From: a candidate division FCPU426 bacterium
Lineage (GTDB): Bacteria > Oederibacteriota > PGYV01 > Palsa-1178
DNA: 40,411 nucleotides
Assembly (NCBI GenBank): GCA_003167475.1
Contig: PMTB01000268.1
Span: forward strand, 1-40,411
Direction of reading: 5' to 3'
This document shows, piece by piece, positions 27,587 through 37,173 of the stretch (position 1 is its first letter; the number at the start of each line of letters is the position of its first letter). Both the position numbers and the translations under genes were made by a program. The notes beneath the pieces were generated by a model that did no database searches, was not told the origin of the DNA, and saw only the letters and a list, made by a program, of their open reading frames with translations.

Positions 27587-28687
27587 ATGTACAAACGCAT
27601 TGTGGTAAAGGTAGGAACAAACCTGTTAACCGACGGCAAGGGAATCAAAAAGACATTTTTAAACTCCCTTGTTGGCCAGCTTAGCAGCCTCCATTCAAAG
27701 GGCAAAGACATCATCCTTGTCACGTCGGGCGCCATCGGCATGGGCATTAAAAAACTCGGAATGGATAAAAAACCCACAGCCATTTCGGAAAAGCAGGCGG
27801 TTGCCGCAGTCGGGCAGATCGTGCTCATGCAGTCTTATGAAACGGCGTTTACTTCAAATAACATTTCTGTCGCACAGGTGCTCCTCGGCCACGATGACAT
27901 AAAGAACAAAACCAAAAATGCCAACGCGAGGAACACGCTTAACAAACTCCTTGAATGGAAAGTGATACCCGTAATTAATGAGAACGACACCGTCGCCACC
28001 GACGAGATCAAGTTCGGCGATAATGACACCCTGGCAGGCATAGTGGGCAGCCTTGTTTCGGCCGATATGGTCATCATCCTTACATCGGTCGACGGCATAT
28101 ATGACAAGAACCCGGACTGCAACGCCGACGCGAAGATCATCAGCGAGATCACGGACATCAATGAAGCCATTAAGAATATAAACACGGACGGCCACACAAG
28201 CATGGGTACGGGCGGTATGATAACAAAGCTCGAGGCCGCAAGGAAACTTAACTATGTGGGAATACCGCTGGCCATAGCCAACGGCAACAAAGAAGGCGTC
28301 ATAGAGCATATAGTATCCGGGAAGAACGGCGGGACCATAGTCAGGCAGAAGGATATTAAAGTAGGGTCAAAAAAGACGTATATACTCATGTCTTTGAAAG
28401 AAAAGGGCAAGATCAAGGTTGATGACGGTGCTAAAACAGCGCTTTTAACATCCGGAAAAAGCCTGCTTGCGGTGGGTATTAAGTCCGTCAGCGGAGAATT
28501 TAACTTTGGCGACGCGGTTGAGATAGTGGACGGGGACGGCAATAAACTGGGCAAAGGCATAACCAACTATTCCTCGGAAGACGTGGCCGCGATAAAAGGC
28601 AGAAGGAACGCGGAGATAAAAAAGGAACTAGGGGATTTGTTCTATGAGGAAGTTATAAACAGGGACAATCTGTTTATATATAAATAG
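27587..28687 (+). CDS. proB: Glutamate 5-kinase with C-terminal PUA domain
   Basis: MYKRIVVKVGTNLLT, LVTSGAIGMG, NENDTVATDEIKFGDNDTLAG, GTGGMITKLEAA. Confidence 0.95.
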   Translation: MYKRIVVKVGTNLLTDGKGIKKTFLNSLVGQLSSLHSKGKDIILVTSGAIGMGIKKLGMDKKPTAISEKQAVAAVGQIVLMQSYETAFTSNNISVAQVLLGHDDIKNKTKNANARNTLNKLLEWKVIPVINENDTVATDEIKFGDNDTLAGIVGSLVSADMVIILTSVDGIYDKNPDCNADAKIISEITDINEAIKNINTDGHTSMGTGGMITKLEAARKLNYVGIPLAIANGNKEGVIEHIVSGKNGGTIVRQKDIKVGSKKTYILMSLKEKGKIKVDDGAKTALLTSGKSLLAVGIKSVSGEFNFGDAVEIVDGDGNKLGKGITNYSSEDVAAIKGRRNAEIKKELGDLFYEEVINRDNLFIYK

Positions 28688-28731
28688 CGGTTTAATTTTT
28701 TTGGATTATTGTTTGGATAAAAAGGCAGGCT

Positions 28732-28883
28732 GTCATTGCGAGGATCCGTTCCTGTTGTTTGGCGACGAAGCCTACAGTCCATGGAACATGGAAATCTCTG
28801 TTCCACGATAAGCCTTAGACTACGGTTCTCCACAAAAGTACAGAGATTGCTTCGTCGCTGAAAAGCTCGCTCCTCGCAATGAC
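28732..28883. repeat. CATTGCGAG-type inverted-repeat element
   Basis: Ends GTCATTGCGAGGA / TCCTCGCAATGAC; inner GGCGACGAAGC / GCTTCGTCGC and AATCTCTG / CAGAGATT. Confidence 0.8.
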
Positions 28884-28924
28884 GGTCCATAGAACACAAA
28901 ACAATCCGTTTCGGAAAGGCAGTT

Positions 28925-30661
28925 ATGACCAACCGCCAGATCATAGAAGTACTCCACAAAATATCCGAACTGCTCGAACTCAAAAACGAGAACAAATTCA
29001 AGATACGCGCGTATGTAAAATTATCCCAGTTCCTGTCCGGCTACGAGCATGAACTTGAGGATATTTATAAAAAGGGCGGCTTGAAGGCACTGACGGAAGT
29101 CCCCAACCTAGGCGAGGGTATAGGCAAGAAAATAGCCGAACTCATAGACACGGGCAAATTAAAATACGTCGAGGAGCTTGAAAAAGGGCTGCCTCCGGGG
29201 GTGGATAAGTTCCTGGACATACCCGGAATGGGGCCAAAGACCGCTTTGTTTGTGGCTGACAAACTTAAAGTCAACACTGTTGAAGAACTCGAGGAAGCCA
29301 TTAAAGAGCATAAATTAAAGGATTTCAAGGGCTTTGGGGAAAAGACCGAGGCAAAGATCCTAAGCGGCATAGAAAAACACAAAAACGGGATGCAGAGAAA
29401 ACTCCTCGGTTACGCCTATCCGATTGCCGAAGCCATAATAAAACAGCTAAAAGCCTCCCATAAGATCGACAGGATAGAGGCAGCCGGGTCCCTGCGGCGC
29501 ATGAAAGAAACCGTGGGGGATATAGACATACTCGCGGCTTCGCCTGATAAATCCATAATGGAAACTTTCTGCACTTTAAAAGATGTAAGCGCTGTCATTT
29601 CAAAGGGGGAGACAAAGTCCTCCATATACACGGTTTACGGCATACAGGTGGACATTAGGCTTGTGGATAAAGAAGCGTACGGCGCGGCATTGCAGTATTT
29701 CACGGGGTGCAGGGAACACAATGTTTTCATAAGGGAACTGGCTGTAAAGTCCGGTCTTAAGCTGAATGAGTACGGGCTTTTTAAAGCCAAAACCGGCAAG
29801 CTTGTGGCGTGTGAGAACGAGGAAGAGATTTACGGGGCGCTCGGATTGCAGTATATACCGCCGGAACTGCGTGAAGGTTCGGATGAGATAGAGGCCGCCG
29901 CCGGGAAAAAGATACCGGAACTTATAAAACAGAGTGATATAAAAGGCGATCTGCACTGCCACACGTCGTATTCGGACGGGTATGATACCATAGAAGCCAT
30001 GTCTGAAGCGGCGAAGAAATACGGTTATGAATATATGTCCATAAGCGACCACTCGCAATCCCTGAAGGTGGCCCGCGGGCTTACCCCGGAAAGCCTCGTA
30101 AAGCAGGAAAAGGAAATCGACGCACTGAACAAAAAAAGCGGGGGGTTTTGGATATTCAAGAGCGCGGAAGTGGATATACTTAAGGACGGGTCGCTTGATT
30201 ACGATGAAAGAACACTTGAAAAATTGGATATTGTCATAGGTTCGGTCCACAGTAATTTCAATATGACCAGGAAAGAAATGACGGGGCGTTTTCTCAAAGC
30301 CATGGACAACAAATACCTGACAATGATAGGGCATATAAGCGGCCGCGTCATTAACCACCGCGACCCATACGAGCTCGATTACCAGGAGATTTTTAAGAAG
30401 GCTATAAAAAACGGCATCGCGATAGAGATTAACGCCAACCCGGAAAGGCTTGACCTGATAGACGTAAGGGTAAAAGAGGCCGTCAGGATGGGCGTCAAAC
30501 TCTGCATTAACACGGATTCGCACGCCAAAGACAACCTGAACCATATGCGTTATGGTGTTGGCACGGCCCGACGGGGTTGGGCGACAAAGGCGGATATAAT
30601 CAATACTATGACCCTTAAGCAGATTGAAAAGTGGATCAAGGGGAGGAGGCAAGTCGGCTAA
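28925..30661 (+). CDS. polX: DNA polymerase/3'-5' exonuclease PolX (pol beta-like + PHP domain)
   Basis: HhH regions (VPNLGEGIGKKIAELI, IPGMGPKTA), RMKETVGDIDILAAS, PHP DLHCHTSYSDGYDTIEAM, SDHSQSL, INTDSHA. Confidence 0.93.
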   Translation: MTNRQIIEVLHKISELLELKNENKFKIRAYVKLSQFLSGYEHELEDIYKKGGLKALTEVPNLGEGIGKKIAELIDTGKLKYVEELEKGLPPGVDKFLDIPGMGPKTALFVADKLKVNTVEELEEAIKEHKLKDFKGFGEKTEAKILSGIEKHKNGMQRKLLGYAYPIAEAIIKQLKASHKIDRIEAAGSLRRMKETVGDIDILAASPDKSIMETFCTLKDVSAVISKGETKSSIYTVYGIQVDIRLVDKEAYGAALQYFTGCREHNVFIRELAVKSGLKLNEYGLFKAKTGKLVACENEEEIYGALGLQYIPPELREGSDEIEAAAGKKIPELIKQSDIKGDLHCHTSYSDGYDTIEAMSEAAKKYGYEYMSISDHSQSLKVARGLTPESLVKQEKEIDALNKKSGGFWIFKSAEVDILKDGSLDYDERTLEKLDIVIGSVHSNFNMTRKEMTGRFLKAMDNKYLTMIGHISGRVINHRDPYELDYQEIFKKAIKNGIAIEINANPERLDLIDVRVKEAVRMGVKLCINTDSHAKDNLNHMRYGVGTARRGWATKADIINTMTLKQIEKWIKGRRQVG

Positions 30662-30988
30662 TTATTTTTTACAGACATAATCCTTCGTATAATCCCTTCC
30701 TTTATGCCTCACCCTGAGTCTTATGTATATCCTGTATTTATCTATCTCGCTTATGGTGTGATAAAGCACGTCCCGCCCCAGGTTGTCTTCGCCTGACATT
30801 TCCGGCTGGGAGCCGTTGTCTTCGTAGTCATGCACTGCAAGGGTGAGGGCCGAGTTGAGCAGCCACTTCACTTTCATGCTGTCGTAATAAGCGCCGGCGG
30901 AAAGCCTTGCGCCCAGCCCGTAGATGAAGATAAAAAAATTAAGCGTTATGACCAGGAGGCTTAAAAACAGCACAAGGAGTTTTTTCAT
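30662..30988 (-). CDS. Small single-TM secreted protein of unknown function
   Basis: N-terminal hydrophobic helix; 4-nt ATGA overlap with the upstream gene. Confidence 0.6.
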   Translation of the reverse strand: MKKLLVLFLSLLVITLNFFIFIYGLGARLSAGAYYDSMKVKWLLNSALTLAVHDYEDNGSQPEMSGEDNLGRDVLYHTISEIDKYRIYIRLRVRHKGRDYTKDYVCKK

Positions 30989-31479
30989 TTGAATATGTCC
31001 GTTCCTTTTTCAGGAACCGGGAGGAAGTCCGGAAGCACAGAGGAAAACTGCTGAAAATTTACCCCGCCTATGGAGCATGTGAATTCGAGGACATTGCCGG
31101 ACGAGTTAAGGGCGCACTCCGGAAAGTCCCTGTAATAGATGGTCCTGTGTTTTCTTCCAGTCGCCGGAGACGGGATCATGGAGAACATCAGTATATGCCC
31201 GGATATCGTGATCGCGCAGTGGTCAAAATTTTCAGGCATTATCGTGCCGTCCAAATTGACTGAAGGTATCTTTATAATGGCTGTGTTTGCGTCCGCTTTC
31301 AAACCCCCAAGGGTATCTTCCAGGGCGCAGGCAAGGCCCGTTGCGCCGGATATTTTGGAACGGGCGCGCATGAAACCGTCATAAGCGGTAAATTTGGATA
31401 TGCAGGAGAAAAACAATATCAAAATTGCCACGGTCGCGGCGCAGGACAGGATAAATATTATTTTTTTCACGGGTATCAC
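30985..31479 (-). CDS. Single-TM protein of unknown function (pseudopilin-like topology)
   Basis: Hydrophobic N-terminus VKKIIFILSCAATVAILILFF; overlaps neighbours by ATGA on both sides. Confidence 0.6.
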   Translation of the reverse strand: MIPVKKIIFILSCAATVAILILFFSCISKFTAYDGFMRARSKISGATGLACALEDTLGGLKADANTAIIKIPSVNLDGTIMPENFDHCAITISGHILMFSMIPSPATGRKHRTIYYRDFPECALNSSGNVLEFTCSIGGVNFQQFSSVLPDFLPVPEKGTDIFK

Positions 31480-31835
31480 CTGCGTTCCCTTGCGTCAAGA
31501 AGGGTTTCAAGGGTTACGGATGAAAACCCCGGTTTTTTGACCACTACCGCAGCCTGGCGGATTGAAAAAACAGATTTATAGTAGGAACTATATAAGGTGC
31601 CGCGCAATTGCCTGTCCTGTTCAAGGATCACATTCGACTGGTATGCAGGGAGCCTGACGGGTTCGGCCGTATTACCGGCTATCTGGGGCATGGAGCGCAG
31701 GAACTCAAGCTGGTTTTCAGCGGCCAGAAGGGCCATCCTTGTGTTATAAGAATCGGCTGTCATATATATTCCCGCCACCCCGAGCAGGACAGCCATGGCG
31801 AGGGCGGCGTGAAGCGGGCTTATTTTTCCGCGCAT
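31476..31835 (-). CDS. Single-TM protein of unknown function
   Basis: HAALAMAVLLGVAGIYMTADSYNTRMALLAAENQLEFL; 1-nt and 4-nt overlaps with neighbours. Confidence 0.6.
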   Translation of the reverse strand: MRGKISPLHAALAMAVLLGVAGIYMTADSYNTRMALLAAENQLEFLRSMPQIAGNTAEPVRLPAYQSNVILEQDRQLRGTLYSSYYKSVFSIRQAAVVVKKPGFSSVTLETLLDARERR

Positions 31836-32353
31836 TATTTTGCTTCCCTGAGCCAGTTCCTGACGTCATCCAGGCAAGTCGGGGAATAACCCACGTATAT
31901 GAACTGTATTATCCCGCGCGGATCTATGATAAGTATGGCGGGCCGCGCGGGAAACGAGTATGCCTTTGGAATATTCCCGGAAAGCGTGCGGTAGCGCAGC
32001 TTAAGCAGGGAAGTGGCTTCGCTTATTTCAGCGTGTTGTTTGTCCGAGGTTATATTGAACCATAACAGCCCCGGCCTTAAACGTGCCATGGAAGCGACTG
32101 TGCCTGTTATGAGCGTTTTTAGTTTTGAGGATCCGGGGGATAAATCCAAAAACGCCAGCACTATGAAGCGTTTTCCCACAAGGGCGCTCAGATTATATAC
32201 TGTGGTATTTTTCATCCCCAGGATGAAGTCGGTGAAAGATACGCCTGTTTTTATCGAATCCTTATTGTTCATCACGCTTGTGCCGGATAATCCGGCGGCG
32301 GTAAAGAGCAAAAACAGCACAATGACGACCGCAGGTTTTAACTGTTTCAACAT
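31835..32353 (-). CDS. Redoxin/TlpA-like thioredoxin-fold protein lacking the CxxC pair
   Basis: Signal/TM, then RFIVLAFLDLSPGSSKLKTLI in place of a WCxxC loop, PARPAILIIDPRGIIQFIYVGYSP. M at 32353 preferred over 32371. Confidence 0.6.
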   Translation of the reverse strand: MLKQLKPAVVIVLFLLFTAAGLSGTSVMNNKDSIKTGVSFTDFILGMKNTTVYNLSALVGKRFIVLAFLDLSPGSSKLKTLITGTVASMARLRPGLLWFNITSDKQHAEISEATSLLKLRYRTLSGNIPKAYSFPARPAILIIDPRGIIQFIYVGYSPTCLDDVRNWLREAK

Positions 32354-32355
32354 TT

Positions 32356-33744
32356 TTATTTCCCCATGCAAAAGTTTGAAAATATTCTTTCCAGGACGTC
32401 TTCCGTGGCTATTTCACCCGTGATAGACGCCGTTTCTCCGGCGGCGGACTTTACGTGCTCGGCCGCTATTTCATAACCCAATAAATAGTTCAGGGAAAGC
32501 AGGCCTTCCTGCATTTCCTTAAGCGCCCTTGCCAGCGCCGTCTTATGGCGTAGCGCGGATATCACGGGCTCTTCCCGGTCATCCAGGCCCATGGAACTTA
32601 TTATAGTATCTTTAAGGGTTTTTGTTAAGCCGTTTATATTTTCATTTTTAAGGGCGCTGACCAGCACGACAGGAACCGCGGCATTGAGTTTTTGCATGAT
32701 AAAATCGGGTTCAAAGGCGTGCTCCAGGTCGGACTTGTTAAGGGCGACCACATGGGGCCTGTCCTTGAGTTCCATGTAAAGCAGGCCGTCCTCTTCAGTG
32801 AAGGGAGAAGAAATATCCACTGCAAATATGACGGCATCACAGCCGGTCACCGCCGCTTTTGCCCGCCTTATGCCCTCTTCTTCGATCGGGTTTGAGGCGT
32901 TCCTTATGCCGGCTGTATCTGTAAGCGTCACGGGAATGCCTTCCATAACCACGGATTCCTCCAGGGTATCCCTTGTTGTACCGGGTATGTCGGTCACAAT
33001 GGCCCTGTTCAGGCCGGTAAGCGCGTTTAAAAGGCTGGATTTTCCGGCATTGGGCCTGCCTGTTATGGTTACCCTGACGCCTTCCCTGATAAGCAGGCCC
33101 TTGTCCGCGCTTTTGATAAGCTTTTCAAGCGAGATTATTATGGACTCAAAACGCGCGGCCACGTCAGCCCTGGCCGACGGTTCCTCTTCATTTTCAAAAT
33201 CCACGTCAGCCTCGAGCATGGCCAGGACGCCTATGAGCTGTTCCCTGAGTTTTTCTATCACTTCTTTTTCAGCGCCGAAAAGCTGGTTCAGCGAGAGTTT
33301 AAGCGCGCCGTCTGTGCGCGCGGAAATTATATCGCATACCGCCTCGGCTTTTGTAAGGTCCATTTTTGAGTTCAAATAAGAGCGCCTTGTAAAATCCCCG
33401 GGCCCGGCGGGTACGGCCCCGTATTTGACAAGCAGCTCCATGACCTTGCGCAATATGAGCGGATTGCCGTGGCAGGAAAGTTCGGCCATATCCTCGCCAG
33501 TATATGAGTCGGGGGACCTAAAGACCGAAAGCAGGGCCTCGTCAAGGGCCGTTTCATTGTCACGTATCACGCCCAAAGACAGGGAGCCGCGGGGGGTATT
33601 GGCCATGTTCCTTGACCTGTTCCTGAAATGGAATATTTTTTGTATTATTTCAAAGGTTGCCGGCCCCGAGACGCGGATAATGCCGAGCGGAGCGCGTGAC
33701 ACGCCGGTCGCTATGGCGGCTATTGTGGCGTTTTGGATCTTCAT
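32356..33744 (-). CDS. mnmE: tRNA modification GTPase MnmE (TrmE)
   Basis: TIAAIATGVSRAPLGIIRVSG, GRPNAGKSSLLNALTG, DIPGTTRDTLEE, C-terminal FCMGK. Confidence 0.97.
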   Translation of the reverse strand: MKIQNATIAAIATGVSRAPLGIIRVSGPATFEIIQKIFHFRNRSRNMANTPRGSLSLGVIRDNETALDEALLSVFRSPDSYTGEDMAELSCHGNPLILRKVMELLVKYGAVPAGPGDFTRRSYLNSKMDLTKAEAVCDIISARTDGALKLSLNQLFGAEKEVIEKLREQLIGVLAMLEADVDFENEEEPSARADVAARFESIIISLEKLIKSADKGLLIREGVRVTITGRPNAGKSSLLNALTGLNRAIVTDIPGTTRDTLEESVVMEGIPVTLTDTAGIRNASNPIEEEGIRRAKAAVTGCDAVIFAVDISSPFTEEDGLLYMELKDRPHVVALNKSDLEHAFEPDFIMQKLNAAVPVVLVSALKNENINGLTKTLKDTIISSMGLDDREEPVISALRHKTALARALKEMQEGLLSLNYLLGYEIAAEHVKSAAGETASITGEIATEDVLERIFSNFCMGK

Positions 33745-34391
33745 AAAAGCGAGGTAATGACTACCTTTTTGTAGGAACCCCTGCCTATGGAAAAAGTTTT
33801 TATGTTGCCCATATTTTTCACCTCTTCGTGTATCAGCTTCCTCTCATATGATGGGAGAAAATCCGTGATACTTTCAGAGAGCGTTTCCGCGGCTTTTTCC
33901 GCCATGGTCTTTACCACGCCCTTAAGGTACGCGGCGCGTTTGTCCACGTATGAATCGACGTCTATGATAACCTGGGTATGGCGTTTTAAGTTTTTGTCCA
34001 GCGCGTTTGAGAGAAGGTACTGCATGGCCATGATATTCTGGCCGTTTTTTCCTATCAGAAGGCCGTCTTTGCCTGGGGTTGTGACACGCAGAATGACAGC
34101 GTCCCCGTGTTTTACAGACTCGGTCTTAAATACCGTAAAACGCATGAGGGTGAGCAGATTTTCGACTATTTCCCTGGCATAAGCCGTATCATCGTCCGAT
34201 ATGAAGGCGGGCCTTGGTATGGAACCCGGCGCGGGCCGTACTGAGCACTCCACGGTATATTCTTTTTTATCAATGAATACTTTTTCGCAAACGAGGTTTA
34301 ATGAAACCGACTCAAGCGGGACATTCGCCTCGTTTAAAAATTCCCTGACCGCGTGTGAAACCGTCGCCCCTGTTTTTTTGACGCTGTTCAT
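33741..34391 (-). CDS. jag: Jag/SpoIIIJ-associated RNA-binding protein (KH-R3H)
   Basis: GLLIGKNGQNIMAMQYLLSNAL, R3H-like YERKLIHEEVKN, synteny between yidC and mnmE. Confidence 0.9.
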   Translation of the reverse strand: MNSVKKTGATVSHAVREFLNEANVPLESVSLNLVCEKVFIDKKEYTVECSVRPAPGSIPRPAFISDDDTAYAREIVENLLTLMRFTVFKTESVKHGDAVILRVTTPGKDGLLIGKNGQNIMAMQYLLSNALDKNLKRHTQVIIDVDSYVDKRAAYLKGVVKTMAEKAAETLSESITDFLPSYERKLIHEEVKNMGNIKTFSIGRGSYKKVVITSLL

Positions 34392-34421
34392 GTAAACCTC
34401 CGGATCTTTTTAATGCTTTAT

Positions 34422-36071
34422 TTATTTAGACTTGTTAACCAGCATTTGCTGCGCTATACCGAGTACGTTTGATATGCTCCAGTAAAGCATGAGGCCGGCC
34501 GGCCATGAAAATGCCATATAGGTCAGGAATATCGGCATGCCGTACATCATTATTTTTTGCGACTGGTCGTTTTCTGTGTTCATGGAAGGCTGTGTCGACA
34601 TCTTCTGCTGAAGCAGCATGGTAAGACCCATGAATATGGGGAGCACGTAGAACGGGTCGGGTTTGGACAGGTCCTTAAGCCAGAACGCGAAATTGGCGCC
34701 CTTTAATTCCACGACATTGATGAGCGTGCCGTAGAGCGCGATGAATATGGGAAGCTGCAGGAGCATGGGCAGGCATCCGCCAAAGGGGTTTATTTTATAT
34801 TCCTGGTAAAGTTTCATGGTCTCTTCGTTAAGTTTCTGGGCGTCGTCCTTATATATTTTTTTCAGCGTTTCCATGCGCGGCTTTATCACGGCCATCTTTG
34901 ACTGCGTTTCCTTCATCTGTTTAAAACTGGAATTTGAAGGTATCCATAGGATCACCCTGATAAGGAACGTGAGCAGCAGTATGGCTATACCGTAATTTTT
35001 TGTCAGTTTATAGATGTAATCCAGGCCGTAGAACATCCACTCCCCCAGGAACCTGATGGCGCCGAGGTCTATGATCTTGTCCATGCCGAGTTTTTTGAGC
35101 CTGTGGAATTCCGCCGGACCTATATACGAGTCTATTGATATATCCTCTTCCGAGCCGCCGTTGACAAGCACGTCGCGCAGGTTCATGCCGAGGTACACAA
35201 AGCCGCCTGCTTCGTCCTTGATGACGGAGCTCTTGATGTCGGCTTTTAGGACCGGTTTGAGCGCCGAGGTGAAGTAAAGGTCCTTCATGGCGATCCAGTC
35301 GGGAATAGCGTCCAGGACGGTTATTTTGTTCTCCCTGCTTTTTAAGTTGGTGGTGATCAGCTTGAAAGTTTTGGCGTATGTGTAAACAACCTTGTTGTAC
35401 CCGCCGCCCGTGCCGCTTTTTACATGGGTAAGTTCGCCCGGAAGGTAGTGCACGTTGGGGCCGTATGAGTATTGGAGGTCCTTGAAAGCGTATGGGGCCC
35501 CTGATTTATTGATGAATCTTAGTTTCGTGTTAACCGTATAGGAGTCGTCCGGGACGGAGAATTCTTTTATTACGGTTATCCCGGGTTTTATCTGTTTTGA
35601 AAAGGATATGGTCTGTGTGCCGTTGGCCGAGGATATACCTTCATTTTTCCAGGCTGAATCCACGAGGTTTGTTTCGGCCGAATAAAGGCTTAAGTATGTG
35701 GAAACGCTCCTTGCGGGGAGCATTTCGAGCTGTTCTTCCTTCCCGTTCTTCATGTCATTGTATTTTTTGAGCTTAAAACTTGAAAGCGATCCGCCTATGT
35801 TTGAAAATGAAATGACAGCGAGGTTATTTTCCAGCGTAAATAATTTCTCGTCGGTAGTCCTGATAGTGGAAGGTATCATTTGCGCGGAAGGGACCTGTGC
35901 CGAGGCCGTCAGGGAGCTTCCCGCAGGGGCCACAGCCGGGTTCTGGGCCGTGCCTGTTGCCGCGGCGGCGCCCGGAGCTTTCGGTTTCGGCCCGTAAAAA
36001 TAATTAAAGCCAAAAAAAACAGCGCCGGATATCAGGAAAAACACTATAAGCCTTGTAGTTTCGTTTCTCAT
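34422..36071 (-). CDS. yidC: Membrane protein insertase YidC
   Basis: YGIAILLLTFLIRVILWIPSNSSFKQMKETQSKM, NPFGGCLPMLLQLPIFIALY. Start at M 36071 (MRNETTRLIVFF) with SD GGAGG; track start 36101. Confidence 0.95.
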   Translation of the reverse strand: MRNETTRLIVFFLISGAVFFGFNYFYGPKPKAPGAAAATGTAQNPAVAPAGSSLTASAQVPSAQMIPSTIRTTDEKLFTLENNLAVISFSNIGGSLSSFKLKKYNDMKNGKEEQLEMLPARSVSTYLSLYSAETNLVDSAWKNEGISSANGTQTISFSKQIKPGITVIKEFSVPDDSYTVNTKLRFINKSGAPYAFKDLQYSYGPNVHYLPGELTHVKSGTGGGYNKVVYTYAKTFKLITTNLKSRENKITVLDAIPDWIAMKDLYFTSALKPVLKADIKSSVIKDEAGGFVYLGMNLRDVLVNGGSEEDISIDSYIGPAEFHRLKKLGMDKIIDLGAIRFLGEWMFYGLDYIYKLTKNYGIAILLLTFLIRVILWIPSNSSFKQMKETQSKMAVIKPRMETLKKIYKDDAQKLNEETMKLYQEYKINPFGGCLPMLLQLPIFIALYGTLINVVELKGANFAFWLKDLSKPDPFYVLPIFMGLTMLLQQKMSTQPSMNTENDQSQKIMMYGMPIFLTYMAFSWPAGLMLYWSISNVLGIAQQMLVNKSK

Positions 36072-36115
36072 TAAAAAACCTCCTAATAAAGTGGGTAACA
36101 ATTACATTAGTTTAA

Positions 36116-36163
36116 AGTTCTAAGTTTTAAGAGAATTCAAAAGCAATCTTAAAACTTAGAACT
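36116..36163. repeat. Perfect 17-bp inverted repeat, heptamer-like
   Basis: AGTTCTAAGTTTTAAGA ... TCTTAAAACTTAGAACT with 14-nt loop. Confidence 0.85.
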
Positions 36164-36177
36164 GTTCTTATCTGTCT

Positions 36178-36387
36178 TCAAGGTAAAGGATCGTACCCGC
36201 CCTTGCTCCACGGATTGCACCGCAGGACCCTTTTTATTGCCAGCAGGCCTCCTTTTACAGAACCATATTTTTCTATGGCTTGCATTCCGTATTCGGAGCA
36301 TGTCGGGTGGAACCTGCAGGACTGCGGCAGGTAAGGGGAGACCGCCTTTTTGTAAAACATTATCAGGGTTATCAGCAGTTTTTTCAC
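36178..36387 (-). CDS. yidD: Membrane protein insertion efficiency factor YidD
   Basis: [32 protein letters not shown]...[17 protein letters not shown] at 36387 after AGAGGC preferred. Confidence 0.94.
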   Translation of the reverse strand: MKKLLITLIMFYKKAVSPYLPQSCRFHPTCSEYGMQAIEKYGSVKGGLLAIKRVLRCNPWSKGGYDPLP

Positions 36388-36388
36388 T

Positions 36389-36724
36389 TTAAAGCCTCTT
36401 TTTTGCCCCTTCAAATAGCCCGGCCAGGTTCGCGTCTATTTCGGCGAAAGACTTCAAGGCCGGCATACCGCGCCTGGGCATTATAAGAACGGTAACGTCA
36501 TTCAGGGAACTTTTATGTTTATGGTAAGCGGCCCTGATCCAGCGTTTATACCTGTTGCGGTCAACGCTTAAGTTTATGGATTTTTTTGCGATATTGGCCA
36601 CAAAAAAGCCAGTTTTATGACCCACGGGTTTTGTCATATATACGGAAAAAAAGGTATTTCCTTCTTTTATCCCGTTTTTAAGGATGAATTTTATATCCTT
36701 TGTCTTGGGCGTCTGGCGTCCGAT
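36389..36724 (-). CDS. rnpA: Ribonuclease P protein component, apparent ATC start
   Basis: [30 protein letters not shown] is RnpA-like. The ORF-track Met at 36637 would drop [28 protein letters not shown]; no ATG/GTG/TTG lies between the upstream stop (36743-36745) and 36637. Confidence 0.75.
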   Translation of the reverse strand: MGRQTPKTKDIKFILKNGIKEGNTFFSVYMTKPVGHKTGFFVANIAKKSINLSVDRNRYKRWIRAAYHKHKSSLNDVTVLIMPRRGMPALKSFAEIDANLAGLFEGAKKRL

Positions 36725-36801
36725 GTATGTAACCCCGGGTTTTTATATAGTTTATAGTGTGAATTTAACATTTAAATTCAAAATTTAAACTTAAATTTGT
36801 C

Positions 36802-36945
36802 CTATTTGGGCCTTGTAAGGGCCTTACGTCCCTTGCGGCGCCTGGCATTGATGACCCTTCTGCCGTTCTTTGTGAGCATTCTTTTTCTGAAGCCGTGTTT
36901 CTTTTTTGCTTTTCTTCTATTGGGCTGAAACGTCCTTTTTGGCAT
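36802..36945 (-). CDS. rpmH: 50S ribosomal protein L34
   Basis: [47 protein letters not shown]; the track start at 37026 is too early. Confidence 0.96.
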   Translation of the reverse strand: MPKRTFQPNRRKAKKKHGFRKRMLTKNGRRVINARRRKGRKALTRPK

Positions 36946-37173
36946 CTTTTCTCTCCGTTTTATATAGAATATAAGGGTTTTGTAAAAAACCGTAAGAATT
37001 ATAAAGGAATAAGGCGTATGTGTCAATAGTAAAGGTATGTCAATGGTCCATGGTACAAAGGTCCGGTGTCCAAGGAAAATGAGGCAAAAACAGACGCGTT
37101 TTATTTGACTTTGAGTGATTAAGCGGCTATACTTGGCCTAATTCACATTCAAATTAAGGAAGGAGGTGAATAT

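Noticed and set aside
29600-30652. 350-aa antisense ORF opposite polX
   Set aside because: Overlaps a strongly supported PolX gene and shows no signal or domain pattern.
36946-37173. oriC/dnaA region expected beside rpmH
   Set aside because: No dnaA gene and no clear DnaA-box cluster could be seen by eye upstream of rpmH, so I do not claim an origin here.
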